Part shown: positions 36,983 through 46,305 of the stretch, one piece after another
Layout: every line of letters starts with the position of its first letter
Position numbering within the stretch: position 1 is the stretch's first letter
Assembly: GCA_025499705.1 (NCBI GenBank)
Contig: JAFMVE010000017.1
Location: 1 to 64,000 of the forward strand
Length of the DNA stretch: 64,000 bases
DNA from: Carboxylicivirga caseinilyticus
Lineage (GTDB): Bacteria > Bacteroidota > Bacteroidia > Bacteroidales > Marinilabiliaceae
Direction of reading: 5' to 3'
The notes under the pieces: generated by a model
Told to the model about the DNA's origin: nothing
The model's database searches: none
The model's input: the letters and a program-made list of their open reading frames with translations, nothing else
Program-made: the position numbers and the translations under genes

Positions 36983-38383
36983 TTATTTAATCGAATCATT
37001 CAGTACAGGCATGGATCGATACCAACTGACCACCATTTGTGTCTTCTGTTCAACTTTCTCAGGATAATTATCAGCAAGATTTGTGGATTCAGATGGATCA
37101 TTTACAATATTGTATAATTCTGGTCTGCTTCCATCATAATCGCATAAAAGTTTCCAATCACCATCGCGCATAGCTAAATCAGGAAGGTTTTCAAAGTTGT
37201 AATAGTTCTTCCGGTCTGGTGGGCGACTGTAAAAGATCGGAGCTTGTCGTGATTGATTACTTTTTCCAAGAATGGTTTGAATCATACTTTCTCCATCGTA
37301 GTTTTGCTTAGTATTGGCTACATCAGCAAACTCAAGTATCGATGGTGTTATATCAATGGCTGAAAAGCACGATGATTGATTGCGAGTACCCTCAGCTTCC
37401 TTTGCAATAAAGGATGGTCCCCAGGCAATTAAAGAAGAGCGAATGCCTCCTTCGTATAAGTGAGTTTTATACCCTTTTAGATTACCAGCCTGTCCGGCCC
37501 CCAGTTCTGGTCCATTATCAGAACACAATAAAATAAGTGTGTTGTTTTTTAATTCATCGTTACTTTGGATGTAATCAAATAGTTGTCCGAATTGTTTGTC
37601 CATTGCTTCAAGAACTGCCAGATATAACCCTCTTTTTCCGGCTTCTTTTGCTACTCCGTATTCTTCATAGGGTGGCCAGTAGGGGCTGTGTACATCGTCA
37701 GGCCAGATATTGACATAAAATGGTTTATCGTTTTTAAAAGCATCATCCATAAAAGCGATAGCTGAATTGATAAATCCACCCGTAATCTCCGATCTTTGCA
37801 TCCATGTAAAAGGCTTACCTAATCTCTCGGCATCTTGCCATATTCGACCAACGTTGCCTGTCTCATCTTTTGTTAAGGGCAATAATTTGGCGCCCATGCC
37901 TTCGAAATTGGTGAGCGATTGATCAAAACCGTACTGATCAATGTTTGGGGCATTGTCAACATCGCGTTGTCCTCCCATGTGCCATTTACCAAAATGTCCG
38001 GTTGTATATCCAGCGGTTTTTAGACTGCGTGCCAGCATAGGTGCTGACGGATCGAGCCAATTGGCAAGGCCACGTTGTTGGTTATAATTGCTTTCAGCCA
38101 AATAAGAAGTGATGTTCCATCGTTGTGGATATGTGCCGGTTGATATGGCAACACGTGAAGGAGAACAAATGGGAGAATTAACATAAAACTGATCAAAACA
38201 AATGCCTTTCGATGCAAGTTTGTCAATATTTGGGGTTTGAGCATCCGAATTGCCAAAGCAAGATAAATCAGCCCAACCCATATCATCAATAAAAATTAAA
38301 ATGATGTTGGGTGATTTTTGCTTTTTATCAGTGCATCCATATAAAATGGTGATTGAAATGATCAATAAAAGTAGCTTTCTCAT
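36983..38383 (-). CDS. Sulfatase lipoprotein
   Basis: The 466-residue type I sulfatase has a lipoprotein signal (LYGC, Cys17), the IDDMGWADLSCFG metal-binding segment (about 32-44) and the formylglycine motif C73-S-P-S-R77 followed by VAISTG. Other family segments are seen (GKWHMGG, SDNGPELG). Length is normal for a single-domain sulfatase. It is the distal gene of the leftward operon, 16 bases after the GH43-AbfB gene. It is probably periplasmic-facing or surface-anchored and removes sulfate before or after GH43 action; the sulfate position is not known. Confidence 0.92.
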   Translation of the reverse strand: MRKLLLLIISITILYGCTDKKQKSPNIILIFIDDMGWADLSCFGNSDAQTPNIDKLASKGICFDQFYVNSPICSPSRVAISTGTYPQRWNITSYLAESNYNQQRGLANWLDPSAPMLARSLKTAGYTTGHFGKWHMGGQRDVDNAPNIDQYGFDQSLTNFEGMGAKLLPLTKDETGNVGRIWQDAERLGKPFTWMQRSEITGGFINSAIAFMDDAFKNDKPFYVNIWPDDVHSPYWPPYEEYGVAKEAGKRGLYLAVLEAMDKQFGQLFDYIQSNDELKNNTLILLCSDNGPELGAGQAGNLKGYKTHLYEGGIRSSLIAWGPSFIAKEAEGTRNQSSCFSAIDITPSILEFADVANTKQNYDGESMIQTILGKSNQSRQAPIFYSRPPDRKNYYNFENLPDLAMRDGDWKLLCDYDGSRPELYNIVNDPSESTNLADNYPEKVEQKTQMVVSWYRSMPVLNDSIK

Positions 38384-38399
38384 TAGGGATAGGTATTTA

Positions 38400-40445
38400 T
38401 TAATTGATGATTAGTTTATGAGTACTTCTTTTAGTTTGATCCTCAGCCACAATAAAATAAATACCTTGGCTTAAGTAGGATAGGTCAATTTTTTGACTCT
38501 CATTAATATGCACCTGTTTCACAGCTTGTCCGTTAATATCATAAATGGTAATGTTTAAAGGATTGCCGGTTTCCACCATAACGAAGTTATCTGTAGGGTT
38601 AGGATATATTTTAATCAAATCATCAGTGTTTGGTAATTCAGATTCATTAACTCCAGTGCTGATTGGATTCTCAGTGAGCTTGATCCAGTTGATATTAAAA
38701 CCTCCTGTGCTGGTAATAAAGGTGAATGTTTGAAGCCCTTCTTGCAGATTTACATTTGCTGTAACAGAGTTCCAGTTTTGCAGCCCTCCGGTTGAGTTAA
38801 TCGTAAAATCATTATAGAGTTGCGAACCACTTTCATTCATCATCTTTAATACACGATCGTTCTGATCACTTACTACTCGCACTTCAACCTGATATTCACC
38901 AGATTTGGGAATGAAAACTTCATATCTCGTGTATTTGTACGAATTAAGAGTAATGTTTAATCCTCCTTCACTGCAGGTTTCTTTTACTGCGCCATTTGAT
39001 AATGAGTAGTTTTCGGCTTCTATAAAAAGATCATTGCCAATATTTAAACCGCCATTAACCGATGTTGTAATATCAAAGAAGGTAGCATCGCTAAGGTTAG
39101 TATTTGGGTCTTCATTGTAGAGTAACGAATTTCTTTGAATAATGTATCTTCCCGGGAAGTTGAATGATTCAAAACTGATTCCTTCATCATCAGAAAGACC
39201 GGTGCGAAGATACCAGCTAGCATCATTTTTAAATAATGTTGAGTTATCATTGGCATCCATCCATACCTCACCGTTTCGATGACGAAGATAATGACCCGGG
39301 AAATTAGCTGCTTCGATTGAAACAGCATTTTCATCAGCCAATCCCTGAACAATCTTGAACTGGCAATCAGGAAGGATAGAGATCTCAGCATCAATGCGTC
39401 CTCTCGAACTCATATGACGAACAAAATATCCCGGGTTCCTAGCCGATTCTAGTTTTACAAACCTACCATTGGCTGGTACTGCAATTGGAACACCGTTACC
39501 AACCGGAATGCCAAAATTAGGTGTGCCATCGTAATTCCATGTAAAACGTTGGATACGAGGTTCGCGACCTTCCCAGCCTGCATTGGGAGCACTCATGCCA
39601 TGATAACAAATCCAGTCTTCCTTCCCATCAGGAGAGATAGTTAATGAAGCATGCCCTACACCATAAACTCCATTGGCATCGGATTTTTGAAATACAGGTT
39701 CGGGTGATTTAACCCAGGAGGATGCATTCATAACATTACCATCGCTGCATGTAAACATACCCAGACAATACCATTGTGTCCAGCTGGCACTAGCCGAATA
39801 AATAAGAAATATTTTTCCGTTTCGCTGAATTATCTGAGGACCTTCGTTACAGTTTTGATCACGCTTCTCCCAGTCATACCAATCGTCAATATTTGGCCAT
39901 GAAATTTGAGTCCATTCACTTGCCAATGAAGTGGGACTATTCATTGGAGCAATGGAAATATTTGTTAAGGAGGTTCCTTCGTGGCGCATCCAAATCATAT
40001 ATAAACCACCATCAGGATGTTTTAAAATAGTTGCATCAATTCCACCGGCAAGATTGGCTTTATAGGTAAATGTGCCTTGTGGATTATCACCTTCCAAAAC
40101 AATAACCCTCATCTGGTCAGTCCCGGGAACAATACCGGTTGTGTAAATGTACCATTTGCCATTAATATGATGTAGCTCGGGTGCCCAGCAAGGTCCGTTC
40201 ATGGCAGGTTCTTCCCATGATCTCCAGGCTGTAACAGGCTGTGCAGCTGTAATTCCTTCAAGAGTAGCTGATTTTCTGATTTCTACATGATCACCGGTTG
40301 TATAAGTGTAGTAATAAAAACCTTCGTAATAGGTTACATATGGATCTGCCTGACTATTCGGCGAAAGAGGATTGGTAAAAACACCTTGTGCCAATACTGC
40401 AAAACTGATCACTATGAATGTAAATAGTAAGTATAATTTCTTCAT
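38400..40445 (-). CDS. Modular GH43 enzyme with AbfB and CBM6-like domains and T9SS signal
   Basis: The 681-residue secreted protein has a signal peptide ending VLAQ, a GH43 propeller (about 22-325) with likely catalytic Asp34 (QADPYV), an Asp in GGIDATIL and a Glu in CNEGPQI, an AbfB/CBM42-like beta-trefoil (about 328-470, GYFVRHMSSRGRIDA, HYLRHRNGEVWM), a CBM6-like beta-sandwich (about 474-592, starting FIEAENYSLSNG) and a T9SS domain (about 605-681, YPNPTDN). Its AbfB part resembles that of the convergent GH43 at 34739. It probably acts on arabinofuranosyl side chains at the cell surface. Promoter element at 40484-40511. Confidence 0.87.
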   Translation of the reverse strand: MKKLYLLFTFIVISFAVLAQGVFTNPLSPNSQADPYVTYYEGFYYYTYTTGDHVEIRKSATLEGITAAQPVTAWRSWEEPAMNGPCWAPELHHINGKWYIYTTGIVPGTDQMRVIVLEGDNPQGTFTYKANLAGGIDATILKHPDGGLYMIWMRHEGTSLTNISIAPMNSPTSLASEWTQISWPNIDDWYDWEKRDQNCNEGPQIIQRNGKIFLIYSASASWTQWYCLGMFTCSDGNVMNASSWVKSPEPVFQKSDANGVYGVGHASLTISPDGKEDWICYHGMSAPNAGWEGREPRIQRFTWNYDGTPNFGIPVGNGVPIAVPANGRFVKLESARNPGYFVRHMSSRGRIDAEISILPDCQFKIVQGLADENAVSIEAANFPGHYLRHRNGEVWMDANDNSTLFKNDASWYLRTGLSDDEGISFESFNFPGRYIIQRNSLLYNEDPNTNLSDATFFDITTSVNGGLNIGNDLFIEAENYSLSNGAVKETCSEGGLNITLNSYKYTRYEVFIPKSGEYQVEVRVVSDQNDRVLKMMNESGSQLYNDFTINSTGGLQNWNSVTANVNLQEGLQTFTFITSTGGFNINWIKLTENPISTGVNESELPNTDDLIKIYPNPTDNFVMVETGNPLNITIYDINGQAVKQVHINESQKIDLSYLSQGIYFIVAEDQTKRSTHKLIIN

Positions 40446-40483
40446 CTATTAAATTGTAAAATTGAGATTAACAGGTTGTTTTT

Positions 40484-40511
40484 ATTACAATTTGAAGGTG
40501 TTATTTACTCA
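40484..40511 (-). promoter_or_regulatory. Predicted ECF-type promoter of the leftward GH43/sulfatase operon
   Basis: On the minus strand: TGAGT (40511-40507), 16 bases, TTGTAAT (40490-40484), 38 bases before the GH43 start codon at 40445. It faces away from the rightward copy at 40623, so both divergent operons carry one. Confidence 0.7.
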
Positions 40512-40622
40512 TTCAAATTCATTACTAAGAATTAAGAGGTATCTATTAAAATCTAAGGGTGGGATAATGATTGATTTCTAATATTTATTTACAATGAATC
40601 GGTTTTTTCTGAACTTTTAGAA

Positions 40623-40650
40623 TGAGTAAAAATCCCCTTAAAGTTTTATT
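40623..40650 (+). promoter_or_regulatory. Predicted ECF-type promoter of the GH92-GH92-GH43-GH2 operon
   Basis: TGAGT (40623-40627), 16 bases, TTTTATT (40644-40650): one mismatch from the main form. It overlaps an in-frame upstream extension of the GH92 gene, which supports the downstream ATG at 40700 as the true start. Confidence 0.6.
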
Positions 40651-40699
40651 AAAGATGAAAACACATTGTAAAATCAGCTATTTAAACAATTTGTCAATA

Positions 40700-42979
40700 A
40701 TGGTAAAAAGATCAATCGCACTTTTATTACTGATTATTAATATATCCGTATTCGGAGTAAAGGCACAGGATTATGCTCCTGTAGATTTTGTTAACACATT
40801 AATGGGTACCGATTCGGAGTTTAAATTATCGGCTGGAAATACTTACCCTGCAATTGCATTGCCTTGGGGAATGAATTTCTGGACTCCACAGACTTCGCGA
40901 ATAGGAGATGGTTGGGTTTATAACTATGATGCCTATAAGATAAGAGGATTTAAACAAACCCATCAACCCAGCCCCTGGATTAATGATTATGGACAGTTTT
41001 CACTTTTTCCGTTAACAGGAGATCTGAAGATAAAGGGTGATGACAGAGAGAGTTGGTTTTCGCATAAAGCCGAAACAGCTAAACCTCATTATTATAAGGT
41101 TTATCTAGCCGATTATGATGTAACAACTGAGATAACACCCACTGAGCGTGCAGCAATGTTTCGTTTTACATTTCCTGAGAATGATCAGTCTTATGTATTG
41201 ATTGATGCTTTTGATCACGGATCATATATAAAACTTATTCCTGAAGAGAAAAAGATTATTGGTTATACCACACGCAATAGTGGTGGAGTGCCCGAGAATT
41301 TCAAGAACTATTTCGTAGTAGAGTTCGACAAAGCATTTGAAACAAGTGATGTTTGGAGTAAAGATCAGCTAGTTCCGGATGTGAAGGAATTAAAAGATTA
41401 TCATGTAGGTGCTGCTATCCGCTTCAAAACAGCAAAAGGTGAACAGGTTCATGCCAAAGTTGCTTCTTCGTTTATCAGTTTTGAACAAGCGGAGTTAAAC
41501 CTGAATGAATTGGGCAATAATAGTTTTGATGAGCTGAAAACAGCAGGCGAAAAAGTCTGGAATGAGGAATTGTCACGTATCAAGGTAGATGGTGGTAGTG
41601 AGCAGCAAGTGAGAACCTTTTATTCATGTTTATATAGAGTTTTGTTATTCCCTCGTAAGTTTTACGAGTTTGATAAAGACGGCAAGGTAGTACATTACAG
41701 CCCTTATAATGGTGAAGTATTGCCTGGTTATATGTTTACCGATAATGGATTCTGGGATACTTTCCGGGCCGTCTTTCCATTTTTTAATCTGATGTATCCT
41801 TCTCTCAATGAAAAAATTCAGGAGGGATTGGCTAATACATACAAAGAAAGCGGATGGTTGCCGGAGTGGGCCAGTCCCGGACATCGCGATTGTATGATTG
41901 GTTCCAACTCAGCTACTATTGTTGCTGATGCCTGGTTAAAGGGCGGTAGAGGTTATGATATTGATGCCTTATGGGATGCTGTTGTGAAAAATACACAGAG
42001 TGTTGGGCCTTTGCATTCCGTTGGTCGTTTTGGAGCAGAATATTACAATAAATTGGGGTATGTTCCTTATAATGTTGGAGTAAACGAAAATGTTGCCCGT
42101 ACACTTGAATATGCTTTTGCCGATTACTGTATTTATCAGCTGGGTAAATCATTGGGTAAGCCCGAAAGTGAGATTGAGATATATGCCAAACGCAGTATGA
42201 ACTATAAAAATGTGTTTGACAAAGAAAGCAAACTGATGCGAGGCCGTAACGAAGATGGAACCTTTCAGTCTCCTTTTAGTCCTTTTAAATGGGGTGATGC
42301 CTTTACCGAAGGAAATAGCTGGCATTATACCTGGTCTGTTTTTCATGACGTTCAGGGCTTGATCGATCTGATGGGTGGAAAAGATGACTTTGTAAACATG
42401 TTGGATTCAGTTTTTGTTGTTCCGCCGGTTTTTGATGATTCATACTATGGAGGTGTTATTCATGAGATAAGAGAAATGCAGATTATGAACATGGGTAACT
42501 ATGCGCATGGTAATCAGCCTATTCAGCATATGATTTATCTATACAATTTTGCCGGACAACCATGGAAAACACAATATTGGGTTCGTCAGGTGATGGATCG
42601 CTTGTATAATCCAAATGCAGATGGATATTGTGGTGATGAAGATAACGGTCAGACCTCGGCATGGTATGTTTTCAGCTCAATGGGATTTTATCCTGTAACA
42701 CCGGCTGTTGATGAATATGTTTTGGGTGCTCCATTATTTAAAAATATTACCGTAACACTTGAGAATGGTAAGACTATCGAAATAAAAGCTCCTGAAAACG
42801 GAAAAGATAATGTGTACATCAATAAGATGATGATGAATGGTAAGGCGTACGATAAAAACTATTTGAAGTACGAAGATTTGATGAATGGAGCAGCGATTGA
42901 ATTCGAAATGACTAAAGATCCGAATCAAAAAAGAGGATCCAAGAAATCAGCATTCCCTTATTCATTTTCAAATAAGTAA
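40700..42979 (+). CDS. GH92 alpha-mannosidase, copy 1
   Basis: GH92 enzymes are calcium-dependent, inverting exo-alpha-mannosidases. The 759-residue protein has a signal peptide (VKRSIALLLLIINISVFGVKAQ-type, cut near residue 23) and both GH92 halves. The expected catalytic acid is Glu537 in FTEGNSW, and the base aspartates are in GDEDNGQ (Asp646 and Asp648), matching the order and spacing known in the family. The IHEIREM segment carries the His-Glu pair linked in the literature to alpha-1,2 preference. I chose ATG 40700, not 40622, because the longer form lacks a clean signal peptide and overlaps a promoter-like site. Likely role: trimming alpha-1,2-mannose side chains. Confidence 0.93.
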   Translation: MVKRSIALLLLIINISVFGVKAQDYAPVDFVNTLMGTDSEFKLSAGNTYPAIALPWGMNFWTPQTSRIGDGWVYNYDAYKIRGFKQTHQPSPWINDYGQFSLFPLTGDLKIKGDDRESWFSHKAETAKPHYYKVYLADYDVTTEITPTERAAMFRFTFPENDQSYVLIDAFDHGSYIKLIPEEKKIIGYTTRNSGGVPENFKNYFVVEFDKAFETSDVWSKDQLVPDVKELKDYHVGAAIRFKTAKGEQVHAKVASSFISFEQAELNLNELGNNSFDELKTAGEKVWNEELSRIKVDGGSEQQVRTFYSCLYRVLLFPRKFYEFDKDGKVVHYSPYNGEVLPGYMFTDNGFWDTFRAVFPFFNLMYPSLNEKIQEGLANTYKESGWLPEWASPGHRDCMIGSNSATIVADAWLKGGRGYDIDALWDAVVKNTQSVGPLHSVGRFGAEYYNKLGYVPYNVGVNENVARTLEYAFADYCIYQLGKSLGKPESEIEIYAKRSMNYKNVFDKESKLMRGRNEDGTFQSPFSPFKWGDAFTEGNSWHYTWSVFHDVQGLIDLMGGKDDFVNMLDSVFVVPPVFDDSYYGGVIHEIREMQIMNMGNYAHGNQPIQHMIYLYNFAGQPWKTQYWVRQVMDRLYNPNADGYCGDEDNGQTSAWYVFSSMGFYPVTPAVDEYVLGAPLFKNITVTLENGKTIEIKAPENGKDNVYINKMMMNGKAYDKNYLKYEDLMNGAAIEFEMTKDPNQKRGSKKSAFPYSFSNK

Positions 42980-43002
42980 GTATTAGAAAATTCTAAGATT
43001 AC

Positions 43003-45282
43003 ATGAATGTTAAGTTGTTCATAGCAGTTGTTTTATTTTTTGTTTGGGAGTGTGATTCTTTTGCCAAACAGAAACCGGATTTGGTGCAATATGTTAATAC
43101 TTTGCAAGGTACCAATTCGAGTTTTGAATTGACCAGAGGAAATACATATCCAACAACTGCTATGCCTTTTGCAATGCATACCTGGACTCCACAAACGGGT
43201 GTTAATGGAGATGGATGGAAATACCAGTTTTTTAAGGATTCTATTCGGGGATTTCAGCAGGCTCATCAATGTAGTTCGTGGACCAATGATTATGCTGTAT
43301 TTTCATTGATGCCTGAAACAGGATCATTGGAATTGAATCAGTATGGTCGGGCAGCAGCTTTTTCGCATGATAATGAAATAGCTAAGCCACATTATTACAA
43401 AGTAAAGCTTGATAATGAGATAATCACCGAGATGGCTCCGGTTGAACGTGGAGCTCATCTGCGTTTCACTTTTCCTGCCGGTCAATCATCCTTTCTTACA
43501 TTAGATGGATATACAGGTAAAAGCATGGTTAAGATTTTGCCTGAGAAGCAAATGATTCTTGGCTTTGTTCATAATGGACGAGGACTTCAGAAGAATTTCA
43601 AAAACTACTTCATCATTCAATTTGATAAACCATTTAAGATTTATGGTATCTGGGAAAATCAGACTAATCAGAATTGGAAAGGAGTAAAAGAGATGGAAGG
43701 TAAAGGTGTGGGTGCATGGATTCAGTTCGAAGATGGAGCATGCGTTCAGGCAAAAGTTGCTTCATCGTATATCTGTTTTGATCAGGCACAGCTTAATTTA
43801 AAAAATGAATTAGGCAGTTTTAAATCATTAGATCAAACAAAGGAAGCAGCCTGGGATATTTGGAATGATCATTTGAATCGAATAGTTGTTGAAGGCGACT
43901 CAGAAGAGGATAAAGCAACTTTTTATTCCTGTTTTTTCAGGGCCAGCTTGTTTTCGCGCAAGTTTTATGAGTTGGATCAAAATGGTGAACCATATTATTT
44001 CAGTCCATACGATGGAAACATTCACAAAGGATATTTTTTTACCGATACGGGGTTCTGGGATACTTTCAGAGCACAGTTTCCTTTAAACGCCCTTCTTTAT
44101 CCTGAGATGCATGGAAGATATGTTGCAGCTCTGTTGGATGCATACGATCAATGTGGCTGGCTGCCTTCCTGGTCATTTCCTGGTGAGGCCGGAAGCATGA
44201 TTGGTAATCATGCCATATCCCTATTGGCAGATGCCTGGGCAAAAGGTATTCGTACGTTTGATCCGCAAAAAGCCCTGGAAGCCTATTATCACGAATCAAC
44301 AAATAAAGGTCCATGGGGGCCTGCAAATGGTCGGGATGGTTGGAAAGAGTACTATGTGTTAGGCTATGTTCCTTATCCAAAATATGGTGAAGCTACCGCA
44401 AAAACCTTGGAATATGCATACGATGATTTTTGTGGATATCAGCTAGCTGAAGCTGTTGATAATACTTTCTACAGCGAAGTATTTGGCAAGCAAATGTATA
44501 ATTATAAAAACCTATTTGATCAATCTGTGGGTTTTATGAGAGGTAAAAATGCCAGAGGAGAATGGAAATCAGATTTTGATCCATATGAATGGGGTGGTCC
44601 TTATACCGAAGGTAATGCCTGGCATTATTTGTGGTCGGTTTTTCATGATCCAAAAGGTTTGATTGATTTACTGGGTGGTGATGCTTCTTTTGTTGCTAAA
44701 ATGGATTCTGTCTTTGAGGTTCCCAATAAAGTCAATGTAGGAACTTACGGTTATAAAATACATGAAATGACCGAGATGGAAATGGCCGAAATGGGACAGT
44801 ATGCCCACGGAAATCAGCCAATTCAGCATATGATTTATATGTACAATTATGCCGGTGCTCCCTGGAAGGCACAACAAAGAGTCAGAGAAGTAATGCGCAG
44901 GTTATATAATTCAACTGAAAATGGCTATCCTGGAGATGAAGATCAGGGGCAAACATCGTCGTGGTATGTATTAAGTGCATTGGGATTTTACAGTGTATGT
45001 CCGGGGACAGATCAATATGTTATGGGTAGTCCGGTTTTTAAGAAAACTACCATAACGCTTGAAAATGGAAATCAATTCGTTATAGAAGCCAAAGATAACA
45101 GTGCTGATAATGTTTTTATTCAGTCAGCTCAACTCAATGGCCAAAATTATACCAGGAATTATTTAAGTTATCAGGATATCATTAAAGGGGGTAAGATGAT
45201 TTTTGAGATGGGGGATAAACCCAATCGGGAAAGAGGTATTGAATTAATAGACAGACCATTTAGTGTGTCTGAAAAGCAATAA
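43003..45282 (+). CDS. GH92 alpha-mannosidase, copy 2
   Basis: This 759-residue paralogue follows the first GH92 gene by 23 bases. The catalytic acid position is Glu536 (YTEGNAW), the base region is GDEDQGQ (Asp645, Asp647), and the IHEMTEM segment keeps the His-Glu pair. A difference lies in the glycan-binding loop, where copy 1 reads WLPEWASPG and copy 2 WLPSWSFPG, which suggests a different linkage or decoration preference. The N-terminus is hydrophobic (FIAVVLFFVWECDSFAKQ); whether it is cut by signal peptidase I or II is unclear. Confidence 0.93.
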   Translation: MNVKLFIAVVLFFVWECDSFAKQKPDLVQYVNTLQGTNSSFELTRGNTYPTTAMPFAMHTWTPQTGVNGDGWKYQFFKDSIRGFQQAHQCSSWTNDYAVFSLMPETGSLELNQYGRAAAFSHDNEIAKPHYYKVKLDNEIITEMAPVERGAHLRFTFPAGQSSFLTLDGYTGKSMVKILPEKQMILGFVHNGRGLQKNFKNYFIIQFDKPFKIYGIWENQTNQNWKGVKEMEGKGVGAWIQFEDGACVQAKVASSYICFDQAQLNLKNELGSFKSLDQTKEAAWDIWNDHLNRIVVEGDSEEDKATFYSCFFRASLFSRKFYELDQNGEPYYFSPYDGNIHKGYFFTDTGFWDTFRAQFPLNALLYPEMHGRYVAALLDAYDQCGWLPSWSFPGEAGSMIGNHAISLLADAWAKGIRTFDPQKALEAYYHESTNKGPWGPANGRDGWKEYYVLGYVPYPKYGEATAKTLEYAYDDFCGYQLAEAVDNTFYSEVFGKQMYNYKNLFDQSVGFMRGKNARGEWKSDFDPYEWGGPYTEGNAWHYLWSVFHDPKGLIDLLGGDASFVAKMDSVFEVPNKVNVGTYGYKIHEMTEMEMAEMGQYAHGNQPIQHMIYMYNYAGAPWKAQQRVREVMRRLYNSTENGYPGDEDQGQTSSWYVLSALGFYSVCPGTDQYVMGSPVFKKTTITLENGNQFVIEAKDNSADNVFIQSAQLNGQNYTRNYLSYQDIIKGGKMIFEMGDKPNRERGIELIDRPFSVSEKQ

Positions 45283-45292
45283 AAAAATAATA

Positions 45293-46273
45293 ATGGATTT
45301 TAAAAAGATTTATATTCTGGGATTTGTTTTGTTAGCATTTGTTGTAAGTGCTTCGGCGCAAAAAGTGAAAACAGCAGGTAATCCTGTCTTTAAAGGTTGG
45401 TATGCCGATCCGGAAGGAATAATATTTGATAATGAGTACTGGATTTTCCCTACCTACTCAGCTCCCTATCATGAGCAGATTTTTATGGATGCATTTTCAT
45501 CAAAAGACCTAGTTAAGTGGAAGAAGCATAAAAGTATAATAGATACAACTGAGGTTAAATGGGCCAAATATGCCATGTGGGCTCCTGCAATCATTAAAAA
45601 AGATGATAAATACTTTCTGTTTTTTGCTGCCAATGATATACAAAACAACGAGCAGCCCGGAGGTATCGGAATTGGAATAGCAGATAAGCCTGAAGGACCA
45701 TACAAAGACTACCTGGGTAAACCTCTGTTGGATAAAATTCATAACGGAGCGCAGCCCATTGATCAGTTTATTTTTCATGATAAAGATGGTCAGTATTACA
45801 TGATTTATGGTGGTTGGGGACACTGTAATATTGTTAAGATGAAAGATGATTTTACCGGATTTATACCTTATGAAGATGGAACCATCTTTAAAGAAATTAC
45901 ACCTGAGGGATATGTCGAAGGTCCATTTATGTTTATCCGCAATGGCAAATACTATTTTATGTGGTCCGAAGGTGGTTGGGGTGGTCCTCATTATCAGGTG
46001 GCCTATGCAATTGCCAATTCACCATTTGGACCATTTAAACGCATTGGCGTTGTTTTAAAGCAAGATCCTACAGTGGCTACAGGTGCAGGTCATCATTCAT
46101 TAATTCAAATCCCGGGAGAAGACAATTGGTACATAGTTTATCATCGAAGACCACTGGGCGAAACAGATGCCAATCACCGTGTAACCTGTGTTGATAAACT
46201 AACATTTGATGACAATGGATACATACAACCTGTAAAAATCACTTTTGAAGGAGTGAAAAGGAAAGAATTATAA
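45293..46273 (+). CDS. GH43-family glycoside hydrolase, single domain
   Basis: The 326-residue secreted enzyme consists of a signal peptide ending ASAQ and one GH43 propeller. The three expected acidic residues are in WYADPEG (Asp39), QPIDQFIF and YVEGPFMF. No binding module or sorting domain is present, so it is probably periplasmic. I chose ATG 45293, which opens directly on the signal peptide and lies 10 bases after the GH92 stop; the alternative at 45263 would overlap the GH92 gene. It is third in the GH92 operon. Substrate within GH43 (arabinofuranoside, xyloside or galactoside) is not determined. Confidence 0.88.
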   Translation: MDFKKIYILGFVLLAFVVSASAQKVKTAGNPVFKGWYADPEGIIFDNEYWIFPTYSAPYHEQIFMDAFSSKDLVKWKKHKSIIDTTEVKWAKYAMWAPAIIKKDDKYFLFFAANDIQNNEQPGGIGIGIADKPEGPYKDYLGKPLLDKIHNGAQPIDQFIFHDKDGQYYMIYGGWGHCNIVKMKDDFTGFIPYEDGTIFKEITPEGYVEGPFMFIRNGKYYFMWSEGGWGGPHYQVAYAIANSPFGPFKRIGVVLKQDPTVATGAGHHSLIQIPGEDNWYIVYHRRPLGETDANHRVTCVDKLTFDDNGYIQPVKITFEGVKRKEL

Positions 46274-46305
46274 TTATTAATTAATCAATAACTAAAGAAT
46301 CTTTT

